The translations under genes were made by a program, and so were the position numbers. The notes beneath the pieces are model-generated. The model had not been told where the DNA came from and made no database searches. It saw only the letters and a program-made list of their open reading frames with translations. From positions 267,167,687-267,231,686 of the forward strand of contig NC_061510.1 of NCBI RefSeq assembly GCF_022539505.1: DNA of 64,000 nucleotides, given 5' to 3'. This stretch comes from Lolium rigidum (taxonomy: Eukaryota; Streptophyta; Magnoliopsida; Poales; Poaceae). Within the stretch, counting starts at the first letter, position 1. Each line of letters opens with the position of its first letter. This document shows, in pieces, positions 20,898 to 32,046 of the stretch.

Positions 20898-22677
20898 TAC
20901 ACACTTTCTGCGCCTAGCTGAAAGGCGTTAAAGAAAGCGCTTATGGGAGACAACCCATGTTTTTACCTACAGTACTTTGTTTTTATTTTGTGTCTTGGAA
21001 GTTGTTTACTACTGTAGCAACCTCTCCTTATCTTAGTTTTGAGTTTTGTTGTGCCAAGTTAAGTCGTTGATAGAAAAGTAAGTACTAGATTTGGATTACT
21101 GCGCAGTTCCAGATTTCTTTGTTGTCACGAATCTGAGCCCACTGCCCTGCAGGAAGCTCAGAAAATTATGCCAATTTACGTGCATGATCCTCAGATATGT
21201 ACGCAACTTTCATTCAATTTGAGCATTTTCATTTGAGCAAGTCTGGTGCCATTTTAAAATTCGTCAATACGAACTGTTCTGTTTTGACAGATTCTGCCTT
21301 TTATTTCGCATTGCCTCTTTCGCTATGTTGGATGAATTTCTTTGATCCACTAATGTCCAGTAGCATTATGCAATGTCCAGAAGTGTTAAGAATGATTGTG
21401 TCACCTCTGAATATGTCAATTTATATTGTGCACTAACCCTCTAATGAGTTGTTTCGAGTTTGGTGTGGAGGAAGTTTTCAAGGATCAAGAGAGGAGTATG
21501 ATGCAACATGATCAAGGAGAGTGAAAGCTCTAAGCTTGGGGATGCACCCGGTGGTTCACCCCTGCATATATCAAGAAGACTCAAGCGTCTAAGCTTGGGG
21601 CTTCTTCATCAACAAATTATCAGGTTCCTCCCCTGAAACTACATTTTTATTCGGCCACATCTTATGTGCTTTTTCTTGGAGCGTCGTTTTGTTTTTGTTT
21701 TTGTTTTGTTTGAATAAAATGGATCCTAGCATTCACTTTATGGGAGAGATACACACTCCGCTGTAGCATATGGACAAATATGTCCTTGGTTTCTACTCAT
21801 AGTATTCATGGCGAAGTTTCTCCTTCGTTAAATTGTTATATGGTTGGAATTGGAAAATGATACATGTAGTAATTGCTATAAATGTTTTGGGTAATGTGAT
21901 ACTTGGCAATTGTTGTGCTCATGTTTAAGCTCTTGCATCATATGCTTTGCACCCATTAATGAAGAAATACATAGAGCATGCTAAAATTTGGTTTGCATAT
22001 TTGGTTTCTCTAAGGTCTAGATAATTTCTAGTTTTGAGTTTGAACAACAAGGAAGACGGTATAGAGTATTATAATGCTTTCAATATGTCTTTTATGTGAG
22101 TTTTGCTGTACTAGTTCATCCTTGTGTTTGCCTCAAATAACCTTGCTAGCCTAAACCTTGTATCGAGAGGGAATACTTCTCATGCATCCAAAATACTTGA
22201 GCCAACCACTATGCCATTTGTGTCCACCATACCTACCTACTACATGGTATTTTCCAGCCATTCCAAAGTAAATTGCTTGAGTGCTACCTTTAAAATTCCA
22301 TCATTCACCTTTGCAATATATAGCTCATGGGACAAATAGCTTAAAAACTATTGTGATATTGAATATGTAATTATGCACTTTATCTCTTATTAAGTTGCTT
22401 GTTGTGCGATAACCATGTTTATCTGGGGAACGCCATCAACTCGTTGTTGAATTTCATGTGAGTTGCTATGCATGTTCGTCTTGTCTGAAGTAAGGGCGAT
22501 CTACACCGAGTTGAATGGTTTGAGCATGCATATTGTGAGAGAAGAACATTGGGCCGCTAACTAAAGCCATGTTCCATGGTGGAAGTTTCAGTTTTGGACA
22601 AACATCCTCAAATCTCTAATGAGAAAAGAATTAATTGTTGTTGAATGCTTAAAGCATTAAAAGAGGAGTCCATTATC
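20898..22677 (+). other. Non-coding 3' region of the Gypsy element
   Basis: No ORF of interest. The segment is collinear with 32758-34510 and 55737-57490, including two AAGCTTGGGGATGC words near 21533-21600. Those words resemble the real polypurine tract and may be duplicated decoys. It ends at the gap. Confidence 0.7.
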
Positions 22678-22777
22678 NNNNNNNNNNNNNNNNNNNNNNN
22701 NNNNNNNNNNNNNNNNNNNNNNNNNNNNNNNNNNNNNNNNNNNNNNNNNNNNNNNNNNNNNNNNNNNNNNNNNNNNN
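22678..22777. other. Assembly gap (100 N)
   Basis: This placeholder gap lies inside the Gypsy 3' region. The right edge (22778-22791) is TCGGAGACGTATCA, the reversed start of the same LTR family, so the bases on either side do not belong together without a large missing piece. Confidence 0.95.
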
Positions 22778-22791
22778 TCGGAGACGTATCA
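22778..22791 (-). repeat. Last 14 bases of a minus-strand TGATACGTC LTR
   Basis: TCGGAGACGTATCA is the reverse of TGATACGTCTCCGA. It may be the outer edge of a minus-strand element's 5' LTR. The next five bases are GGCCC and do not match ATGGA, the flank of the minus-strand LTR at 15347. Confidence 0.7.
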
Positions 22792-23350
22792 GGCCCCACT
22801 TGTCATTTGATATACCGAAGCCCCACTCGTTCGCGTTTTGGTCAGGGATACAGCGATGCTTACGGTCAAACAAAGATGGATGATCTGACGTGTCTTTGCA
22901 GGCTCTACGTGGCCCCACTAGTCAGAAGATAACGGTCAACCGTCGGGCAACCGGCCGTTACATCACGTGTGATGGTTTAAGACAAACGCTTGGGTAAAAC
23001 TGAGGAAAAACTAAGGAGCTGGGGAAAACTGAGCACAACTAAGGACCCGAGGGCACGAAAATAGAAATCCCAAAAATTTAATATCAAGTAAATCTTGTAC
23101 ATATATTTGCACTGAGATTCTACAAATCAATTAATATAAGAAGACTATGATACTAGTATATGATACCATGCATTGTGGAGATAGTAAAATGTAGTAGTAT
23201 CATACGCATGATACTTCTATATGATACTATGTATTGTGACTAGTCTTAGTCTTACCTCACCAGTTTAGAGAGTATCCGCGTGGTTTATAAACCTGAACGT
23301 GGTGCTAACTTCAAAAACAAAAAAAACATGGTTCTGGTTTCTGAAGTTCG

Positions 23351-23430
23351 TACTCCCCTGATCCTTTTTAATCGACTTAAATTTAGTACAAAGTTATACT
23401 AAATCCGAGTCAATTGAAAGAGATCGAAGG
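23351..23430. mobile_element. Stowaway-like MITE, degenerate
   Basis: TACTCCCCTGATCC at the left and the imperfect reverse of it at the right (GATCGAAGG) enclose a palindrome centred on TTTAGTACAAAGTTATACTAAA. This is the Thalos-type Stowaway layout of Triticeae, about 80 bp. The right TA and some terminal bases have decayed. Confidence 0.6.
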
Positions 23431-23764
23431 CCCGTTTGATCAATGTTGAATTGATTCAACGTTGATCAGCCATATCTAAGTTTTTATGTATGGATGGTTA
23501 TGCGATTAAATAAATTCACTTAATTAAACTTATTTTAGTTGATGATTTAGGTAATTGCTCTTTATTTATTGTTTATGTGTTGAGAGGGAATATTTCAACT
23601 TAACTAAACTTGATTTTAGTTGAGATCTAGATAATCAGTCTCTTAGTTTTTTTATGCATTGACATGGAAGAGGAAATGAAAAGAAAAACAGATTCAAACA
23701 TCATTTCAACTTAATTAATTTCAATGCCATACAAACTATGAACTTGGTTAGAGATAACAACATC

Positions 23765-23935
23765 ATTTAGCAACAATACAAGTATAATTTAGTGGATGCT
23801 TCTAGAGTATGAGGATGTGGTTGGTTCGTAGCCCCATATTGCCTAGCTTCTCCACATATATGCAACAATACAGGGCTTATATTTGTAGCTGCTAGAGTTG
23901 TAAAATATGACAACTTCTTAGCAACATGTCCATAG
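23765..23935 (+). repeat. Dispersed MITE-like repeat, copy B
   Basis: It aligns with the reverse complement of 5100-5270 (ATAATTTAGTGGATGCTTC through CTTAGCAACATG) with roughly one difference every 5-8 bases in the middle. It is probably an old hAT-like non-autonomous element. Confidence 0.5.
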
Positions 23936-24639
23936 GTTATTGGCTCGTGTATTTGCTAGATATAGCAACATTTGTGGAGACTAATTCCTTGGTGTACGGC
24001 TTGCAGAACTTAGTAGAGAAGTGTAGTGGAGTCCGAAACTCCCTTTTGGAGACCAGGATACATGTAGCCATTTATCTAAGCAACCCGTACGCTAAGAGAT
24101 TGGTAGCTAGCAATCAATGTATTAGCTGGTGTATTTCATTAGTATTTTATCTTCTGACATTTCAGAAATTCTAATGCTAGCACATGATCACCTCCCTACC
24201 ATTCACGTGGTGCTCCACTGCATTGTCACGACTTTTATATCCATCAACCCCATAATAAAAGGTCAACATAAATGAAAAGTACACAACTCATAGGTTAAGA
24301 CTTCTAGATGGGATCGTCACACGAGCGCCTATGATGAACGTCCAACGGTAGATCAATCTAGGGATTTTCATCCCCAAAGCAGAGTTTCTAGCCACCACCT
24401 TCAACAAAGGAACGGCATAGATATGCACCTATATTTTAGGATCAAGGATTTTGTGTCTACGCAGAGTTCACACAATCGTCGTCGAACCCGCATCTTCCAT
24501 CATCACTTGGCCAGCTAATGATACCTTGCCTTGCTGGCCGTATCAGTTTGTAGAGCTATTTGGAAAACATAAAACCTTTTTTCAGGGCGCACTTATATTT
24601 ATGTGGCTGATTTATTAAAGAGACAATCACAATTTATGG

Positions 24640-25083
24640 TAGATTACAATCTTGTCTTGTACGCCAACATAGTTTAGTTGACATACCAACTGAAACCATA
24701 TTTTCATCATTCTAGAGAATCTACACTAACCTAACAAAAAAAACTCTATCAGCTTCCCTTAATTACAACATAAGTAAGTTGAGATTATATTCAAATTCCT
24801 CTAAACATCTTGGTTGCAATGTCTTTGTGTGTCCATCAACAACTTGATAACGAGAATGAAGAAACTGAATTTTTTTACCTGATTCTTCGCATCTCTCTCA
24901 CACAAAGTGATAATCAATCTTCACATGTTTGATTCTAGCATGAAATACATAATTAGATGATAAATATGTGGCCGCCAAGTTACCACACTAAAGACACGAT
25001 GCTTGTTTTCTATTTGATACCTAATTCACATAGTAAAGTCTACACCCAAATAACGTTTGTAGTTGTATTAGCCAAAACCTTGT
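24640..25083 (-). pseudogene. Copia RNase H fragment
   Basis: On the minus strand the order is KVLANTTTNVIWV, then GNLAATYLSSNYVFHARIK, HVKIDYHFV, a stop, and YQVVDGHTKTLQPR. These are the standard blocks of Copia RNase H (SAEAEYKALA, CDN..ATYL..NPVFHARTKH, Q.ADGFTK). Stops and changed residues show it is dead. It may belong to the same old minus-strand Copia copy as the RT fragment at 28280-28560, separated by later insertions. Confidence 0.75.
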
Positions 25084-25186
25084 AGGAAAAGCTGCCGCTG
25101 AGCACGTGTGTAGCGTGTACCCATATGGCTTCGTCCGTCATGCCTAGAGATATGAGAGGCTGGCCCGGTATGCGCATGTTTTTATC

Positions 25187-26110
25187 AGCGTGGGTATTAG
25201 ACTGCTTGCTTAGCAAATGGTTATTCAAAATGCTGACAGAGGAAGGAGTTTGGCAAGAGTTGTTGACAAACAAGTATCTTGGGAGTAAATCCTTGTCTCA
25301 AGCTCAATCTAAGCCTACAGATTCCCCCTTTTGGAAGGGGATTATGAAGGCTAAGGATGATGTTTTAAGCGGGATTCCTTTACTGTAGGAGACGGTATGA
25401 AAACCAGGTTTTGGGAAGACACCTGGTTAGGTGACACGCCCCTGAATATCCAATATGCTAGTTTATATAATGCAGCCACAACTAAAAATGTCTTAGTCGC
25501 CGACGTCCTGGGTAATGTACCACTAAATATAAGATTTAATTGGATCTCTTTAGTGCGACGGTTGATGGTTGTCCACTTAACAAATGAACCATGTAGTTTT
25601 GTTTGCAAACTCACTTCCACTGGTATTTTCTCAGTTAAATCTTTGTATGCTGATTATTTGAATGGACATACTGTTTTCTTGAAAAAATACTTGTGGAAGA
25701 TGAAGGTACCACTCAAGATTAGGATCTTTACGTGGTTCCTTTACAACAAGGTGATTCTAACAAAAGATAACCTGGCAAAACGAAGATGAAATGGCCATAC
25801 CTCCTCCATGTGGAGCAGCGGGAACCTTTGGATACCGGATGCAATCGTTTGATGGCGGTCGTTCGGGCTATCTTCAGCCAGGGTGGCTGGTTGCAATCTA
25901 GACGCATTGAAGATGGCAATTAGACTACATATGCTTTCATCTCTTTTTCTTTGGCTGATTTTTACAGCCACTTTGATTGACCCGTGAGCGGGGTGTAATA
26001 TCAGTGCACTGGATGCTTGATACTCTACAACTATGCTTTAATAAAACGGCTGTGTGCATCTTCTAGATGCAGAGGTTGGGGCTATAAGCTCCCATTTCGA
26101 AAAAAAAAAT
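25187..26110 (+). pseudogene. LINE ORF2 C-terminal part with A tail
   Basis: The piece starts within the ORF2 at CLLSKWLFKMLTEEGVWQEL and continues NKYLGSKSLSQAQ. After a stop at 25388 it goes on with RFWEDTWLGDTPLNIQYASL, then the zf-RVT region (FSVKSLYADYL, LWKMKVPLKIRIFTWFL). Coding ends at about 25789. The 3' UTR has TTTAATAAAACGGCTGTG, GATGCAGAGGTTGGGGCT and CCCATTTCG and ends in an A run at about 26101-26110. Stops show it is not functional. It belongs to the same LINE group as 2845-4830. Confidence 0.8.
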
Positions 26111-28279
26111 CCTTTTACATTGAGGTAACTTTAGTAGTAACATAGTGTCCAACTCAGAAAATTAGCCTATGTAGGAACAAGTTAATAATGAGAGAGAAGA
26201 TAAAGTAACTTAACTAGTTACCATAACAAGTTAATGTACGTGTGTGAAATTGATTCGAGAACAAACCACTTATTCACACCTCCTACAGCCTGATTTTTTT
26301 CTGGTAATAACAAAAAAAAGAAGGTAGAGAGACTTGCTCTACAAATATCTGCTTAAACTCATATGTTGTGCTATCTACTTAAAATTTTGTGAAAACACTA
26401 AAAATAAATAAATACCTAGGAAACCACAGTGGAACAAATTATTTCGTAAATGGATGTAAGATAGTCACCTTTTATGATTCGTCATTTAAATGGATTCAAA
26501 ATCAACTATGCTAATATTAAAATTAATATAATTTTAACATTAAGTTGTATATTACATTGTTATGTGGTTCTTGTATTTAAATACATTAAAAAACATCATT
26601 GTATATTGTTCGATAAATGTTGTATGAACACAGACGTATTTAATAGTTAGCAATTTAAACATTTAAGGGTAAGTACAAATGTTTAGTACAAATAGTATGT
26701 CATCATAGAACACTTTCCGAGGAAGCATGTGGGTGCCCTTTCTTTTGCCATGAAAACGTGGCACAAGCTCCTAAATATACATTGAGCAGAATTCATAAAC
26801 TTCATTTGGAATCAAGGTAGAATTTGTGGATTCAATGAAGATGCGCACAATTACTAGAAAAATAGGTTATGTACATAATTTGCGAATCGAGAATAGGCTC
26901 CCTGGTTATGGGAACTGGTTGCCTAAATGAGATGAGAGAAGGAAACTCAAAAGCTTGCAAATTTTTAAGGCACATGCAACGGTGATAGGGCAATTTCAAC
27001 GTGATCTTGCAACCTAAAGCCCACCACATGCAAATGTTCAGAAACAAGTCATTTACCTATCCAAGAAATGGAACTTTGTTCGGAAAAAAGCATTGGTGCT
27101 CCTCGGAAAGCTGATGAGATGGAGAAACTTCTTGGTTTTCCAATCAACCACACGAGGCGAGTTAGCAAGATGGAGACACAAGTCTCTTGGAAATTCTTTC
27201 AAGGTGGACACCGTAACTTATCATTTGTCTGTTCTCAAAAGGATGATTCCCAATGGCATGATTGTGCTATCCCTTCACTAGAATTGGAGGAGTAGAGGTA
27301 GCTTGCCACAATCTTGAGATACGCCTCAAGGCAGTTATTTATGTTCTTCAGAAACTTAAGGCGAACAAGAAAATACTTAAAGGTTGGTGGGATCAGACTA
27401 AACAACATGTCACGTTGATTGAGTTTGAAGCCATGAAGTATTAGATATAATAATCTTATCTCTAATAAGATTTGGTGATTAGCACTTGTACTAGATATAC
27501 AGTCAGCTTGCATGCTGAGGTAGTAAAAGTTTTGGTCCTAATCACTATGTGTTAGGCATGTACAATGGGATGGCGTTAGTCTTTTCGTAAAACTGCCATG
27601 TAGGATATTTGATGAGCTCGAAGAGAGTGAATAGGGAAAACAAGGTTGCCTTCTTTTAGCTAAGAGACGAGCTCTATGCGGATGAGTCGATGAGGACGAA
27701 TGTGTGCTTCGATTCTAGCAACTTTGGTGTAATTTGGTTGGAGTATGACGACTTTGATGTGGGACCGGTGACAATTGGGATGAAGTTTCCCTCATGGAAA
27801 CGCTTTGCTCGGGATGCACTGTTCGCCTTTGGTTTGTTCCGAAAATCTGCGTATATGAAGATTGAGAGGCCGATTAAGCCCACCCTTGCAGATCTGTTTT
27901 GCAGTTGGTGAGGATTTGCTTTGTCTGATCAAGTTCCTTTTTTCCGATCAAAACCATTTGATAGATATATGGGGGTTGCTATAGATGCTCTTATGAGCTA
28001 AGCAAACTACCGGGTTTACATAATTATGATTTTTATTGAGGGGGGGGGGGGGGCAACCTATTTCTCCGGTAAGGTTCACACGTGCTTATCCATGTAGATG
28101 AAGATTACTGAATGTTAGATCAACACTGGAAGTGTTCTGAACTCTTAGCAACTGTCCGGTGAACATTAATAAGAATTGAGTACTGAAGTGTTTCAACAAT
28201 ACTTGATACCTACACAGACAGCTTTTTATTATTAGAGAGAGCTTTTGATGAAACATTTACAAAAATTCATGAGTCAATT
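26111..28279. other. AT-rich intergenic region, no gene recognised
   Basis: Two stretches look slightly protein-like but match nothing I know. One is 27068-27440, with frames that change midway. The other is 27690-27911 (MRTNVCFDSSNFGVIWLEYD..., 73 residues, with PSWKRFARDALFAFGL). A pure run of 14 G lies at 28040-28053. The rest is low-complexity AT-rich DNA. Confidence 0.35.
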
Positions 28280-28560
28280 TTTTTGAATATTTTTCTATCT
28301 AAGCACTTTTCCGTCTCTAGTTTTACTTACTTAAATTCCTAGATAGTAGTATAGCTATCTTGAACCGCTTAATGCAAATTGAAAGCCTGAATCCTTTAGC
28401 CATGCTGTAATGGAATTTTGAGAAGAGTTGGTAACAATGATGTCATCAACATAAACTACCATACAAATGATTGTACCAAACTCGTTACGCGTAAATAAAA
28501 GATGTATTGGCCTTGGATGACACAAAAAAGATCATGAAGTTTAGAGTTTAATGGAGAGTT
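28280..28560 (-). pseudogene. Copia reverse transcriptase fragment
   Basis: On the minus strand HLLFTRNEFGTIICMVVYVDD is followed by IIVTNSSQNSIT. The YVDD box is the catalytic motif of Copia RT. Only about 90 codons survive. The upstream end is cut by the LTR fragment that ends at 28564. Confidence 0.75.
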
Positions 28561-28563
28561 GAA

Positions 28564-29471
28564 TGTATCGTGGCGCGACTAGAGAGGGGGTGAATATGCG
28601 CTATGTCAATTTTAGTCCTTTTTCAGTTTTAGGTGATACAGAAGAAAAGGTGACAACTTTATCCAAGTACAGTGATCCTAATATGATGCAATGCAAGGAA
28701 AACAATAGGAACAAGTAAGGAGAAAGTGTAAGGGAAGCCAGACAATCGGGCGGGAGGTAGCGGAGACGAGACACGATGTGTTTACCGTAGTTCCTCCCAG
28801 AAAAGCGAGTACGTCTGCGTTGAGGAGGTGTGGACCACTAAGGTTCCAACAGCCACGAAGGTTTCACCTTGTTCCTCGTGAATCCTTGTGAAAACCCCGC
28901 AAAGGAGTCTTCATCTCTCCACTATCAAGGCCGGTCGAGGCGGCGGTTCCTTCACACAAGGTTGGGGCGAGCTCCATAATAGCTAGAGGCTCCCAACACC
29001 CTATGGGACTAGTACAACACCAAGCTAGTCTCCATAGGGGCTCATCTCAAGAGATCCCACAAAGGAACCCTAGGTTACAAGATCCACAAAGGACTAGGTG
29101 GGATTGTCGAATTCTTTCTTGGTGGATGTGTAGATCGGGACCCTCTCCTCCACTTCTCAAACTATGGGCTTGATTGGTTGGATAGAGAGGGAGATCCTCT
29201 AGATTTGAGCTTAGCAACAATGGAGGAGAGAGAGTAGAAAATATCTAAATCGAGCTGGGGAAGAAGACCCCCTTTTATAGGGGTCCTCAGATCCAACCGT
29301 TATCTTCAGATCTCGCACAACTGGTACTATCGCTTTCTCAAGTGTTACTACCGCCTTAGGGCAGACACATGCCTTCGGCAAAGGACACGTGGGGCACAAC
29401 CGGTACTACCGGTGCTAGTACCATCAAGGTACCGGCATGGGTTCTACAGGCCCTGGATGCCTGGCCGGTAC
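28564..29471 (-). mobile_element. Sirevirus-like Copia LTR fragment
   Basis: On the minus strand it ends CGCGCCACGATACA at 28564. It has a strong TATA word CCCTATAAAAGGGG (about 29268-29281) and, farther upstream, ACCGGTAGTACCGG-type palindromes (about 29398-29425). CTAGAGAGGGGGTGAATA near its end is a phrase shared by many grass Sirevirus LTRs. It lies in the old Copia RT fragment and is cut on the right by another LTR at 29472. Confidence 0.6.
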
Positions 29472-29978
29472 TGATACGTCGCAAATGTATCTAATTTTTG
29501 ATGCTCCAAGATTGTTTTACACCAATTTATATATGTTTTTCTCATGCTTCGTTGCACTTTTATACAACTAACCTATTAACAAGATGCCACAGTGTCAGTT
29601 CCCTGGTTTGTGATGTTTTGTATTTCAAAAAAGTTGTACATGAAATATTCTCGGAATAGGACAAAACAAAAGCCGAAGTCAATATTTTTCCTTAACAAAG
29701 ACAGAGTCTAGAGGGGGGTCGAAGAAGTGGCGCATGGAAGCCAGACCATGCCTAGGCAGGGCCAGGCCCTGGCCCGCACCTAGGGGTGGTGTGGGTCCAG
29801 CTGGCCTCCACCGACCTCGCCCTTCCGCCTATAAGAAGCCTCCCGACGCGTGAACCCTAAATGAATAAGCCTCCGTCCATGAAAAGTTCCATAGCTCCGC
29901 CGTCGTCGCAGACAAGATTCAGGGGATAGAAGTCTCTGTTCCGGCACCCTGTCGGGACAGGGAATTGCCCCCAGAACC
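29472..29978 (+). mobile_element. Gypsy LTR fragment (TGATACGTCGCAA type)
   Basis: It begins TGATACGTCGCAAATGTATC and has the CTAACCTATTAACAAGATGCC block common to this LTR group, then GCCCTTCCGCCTATAAGAAG as a possible TATA region. It is more diverged than the other copies and stops at 29978, where an Angela-type end starts. Confidence 0.7.
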
Positions 29979-30183
29979 TGATGGGATTCGTAGCATAGAA
30001 AACAAAAAAATTCCTACCGCGAGAACGCAATCCAAGCCAAGATGCAATCTAGAAGACGGGAGCAACGAGGGGATGAACGAGACTAACCCTTGAAGATTTC
30101 CAAAGCCTACAAGAGGATGCTCTCGTTGCTGCGGCAGACGATCACTTGCCGCTTTCAAAAGCGCGTAGAAGATCTTGACGGTG
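29979..30183 (+). mobile_element. Angela-type Copia LTR, first 205 bp
   Basis: TGATGGGATTCGTAGCATAG, then CCTACCGCGAGAACGCAATC, AAGATGCAATCTAGAAGACG and GCGCGTAGAAGATCTTGACG are the opening of the Triticeae Angela LTR. It is cut at 30183 by the Gypsy element at 30184; the remainder should lie to the right of that element. Confidence 0.8.
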
Positions 30184-31887
30184 TGATACGTCTCCGACGT
30201 ATCGATAATTTCTTATGTTCCATGCCACATTATTGATGATATCTACATGTTTTATGCATACTTTATGTCATATTTATGCGTTTTCCGGAACTAACCTATT
30301 GACGAGATGCCGAAGGGCCGATTCTGTTTTCTCGCTGTTTTTGGTTTCGTAAATCCTAGTAAGGAAATATTCTCGAAATCGGACGAAATCAAGGCCCAAG
30401 CATCCTATTTTTCCACGAAGCTTCCGAACACCCGAGAGTCGCTAGAGGGGGCCACCGGGCCCCCGGACGATAGCCCGGCGCGGCCTAGGGGGCGCCCTAG
30501 CGTGTCGTCGCCTCGTTGACCTTCTGACGCCGCCTCTTCGCCTATATAAAGGTCCCCGACCTAAAACTTCGATACGGAAAAGCCACGGTACGAGAAACCT
30601 TCCAGAGCCGCCGCCATCGCGAAGCCAAGATCTGGGGGACATGAGTCTCTGTTCCGGCACGCCGCCGGGACGGGGAAGTGCCCCGGGAAGGCTTCTCCAT
30701 CGACACCACCTCCATCTTCATCAACGCTGCTGTCTCCCATGAGGAGGGAGTAGTTCTCCATCGAGGCTCGGGGCTGTACCGGTAGCTATGTGGTTAATCT
30801 CTCTCCTATGTACTTCAATACAATAATCTCATGATCTGCCTTACATGATTGAGATTCATATGATGATGCTTGTAATCTAGATGTCATTGTGCTAGTCAAG
30901 TGGGTTTTACTTATGTGATATCCGGAGACTCCTTGTCCCACGTGTGTAAAGGTGACAGTGTGTGCACCGTGTGGGTCTCTTAGGCTATATTTCACGGAAT
31001 ACTTATTCACTGTTATGAATGGCGTAGTGAAGTGCTTATTTATATCCCTTTATGATTGCAATGTGTTTTGTATCACAATTTATCCATGTGCTACTCTAGT
31101 GATGTTATTAAAGTAGTTTATTCCTCCTGCACGGTGTAATGGTGACAAGTGTGTGCATCCGTGTTAGTACTTGGCGTAGGCTATGATTATGATCTCTTGT
31201 AGATTATGAAGTTAACTATTGCTATGATGGTATTGATGTGATCTATTCCTCCTACATAGTGTGAAGGTGACAAGTGTGCATGCTATGTTAGTACTTGGTT
31301 TAGTTGTGTTGATCTCGTCATGCACTCTAAGGTTATTTAAATATGAACATTGAATATTGTGGAGCTTGTTAACTCCGGCATTGAGGGTTCGTGTAATCCT
31401 ACGCAATTAGTGGTGTTCATCATCCAACGAGAGAGTGTAGAGTATGCATTTATCTATTCTGTTATGTGATCAAAGTTGAGAGTGTCCACTAGTGAAAGTC
31501 TAATCCCTAGGCCTTGTTCCTAAATACTGCTATCGCTGCTTGTTTACTATTTTACAGCATCTCTACTGTCCGTGATATTACCACCATCAATCACACGCCA
31601 GCAAGCACTTTTCTGGCGCCGTTACTACTGCTTATATTTATTCATACCACCTGTATTTCACTATCTCTTCGCCGAACTAGTGCACCTATTAGGTGTGTTG
31701 GGGACACAAGAGACTTCTTGCTTTGTGGTTGCAGGGGTTGCATGAGAGGGATATCTTTGACCTCTTCCTCCCCGAGTTCGATAAACCTTGGGTGATCCAC
31801 TTAAGGGAAACTTGCCGCTGTTCTACAAACCTCTCGCTCTTGGAGGCCCAACACTGTCTACAAGAATAGAAGCTCCCGTAGACATCA
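30184..31887 (+). repeat. 5' LTR of the single-ORF Gypsy element
   Basis: It is 1704 bp, from TGATACGTCTCCGACG to CCGTAGACATCA. The TATA box TATATAAA is at 30543-30550. Near 31610, inside the LTR, lies TTCTGGCGCCGTTACTAC, a second primer-site-like word. Confidence 0.85.
30543..30550 (+). promoter_or_regulatory. LTR TATA box
   Basis: TATATAAA lies 360 bp into the LTR, after a GC-rich stretch. The same place in the 53171 element reads CTATTTAAAG (about 53538), and in its 3' LTR near 58688. Confidence 0.6.
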
Positions 31888-31896
31888 AGCTATTTT

Positions 31897-31915
31897 CCGG
31901 CGCCGTTGCCGGGAG
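31897..31915 (+). other. Primer binding site
   Basis: CCGGCGCCGTTGCCGGGAG follows the LTR end by nine bases and is identical to the site at 18537-18555, which supports a shared helper machinery. Confidence 0.75.
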
Positions 31916-32046
31916 GAAAGGTAAAAGGTACTCACACTCCGAATCTCGGCTACTAAGCTATTTTCGCCGTTGTAAGTACTCGAAGCTATTTCCTTTAGAT
32001 CCTGCAATTGCATCTTTTTGTTTCTTGTTTACACTAGTTTGGCATA

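Larger units (their letters stand above)
16925..22677 (+). mobile_element. Gypsy element, gag-protease only, cut by gap
   Basis: The 5' LTR is 16925-18526, the primer site 18537-18555, the gag-protease pseudogene about 18780-20897, and then 1.8 kb of non-coding 3' region up to the gap. The 3' region matches that of the single-ORF elements (for example the AGGGAATACTTCTCATGCAT words at 22165 and 34010), so these families share ends. No reverse transcriptase or integrase is present before the 3' region. The 3' LTR is not seen. Confidence 0.8.
22792..24600. other. Old intergenic sequence with MITE remnants
   Basis: No gene is recognised. It holds a Stowaway-like remnant (23351-23430) and copy B of the dispersed repeat (23765-23935). 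The part from 22800 to 23060 is richer in GC, ends in AAGGACCCGAGGGCACG, and looks like the end of an unidentified element. Confidence 0.4.

Noticed and set aside
21533..21610. AAGCTTGGGG words as a real polypurine tract of the 16925 element
   Set aside because: No LTR start follows them; they match duplicated decoy words in the sibling elements, where the true tract lies about 2 kb farther on.
27679..27701. Hammerhead-ribozyme-like GGATGAGTCGATGAGGACGA
   Set aside because: It resembles CUGAUGA...GAAA, but U4 of the core is G and the last A is T, stem II would have only three pairs, and no stems I/III pair in the flanks. It also overlaps a possible coding stretch.
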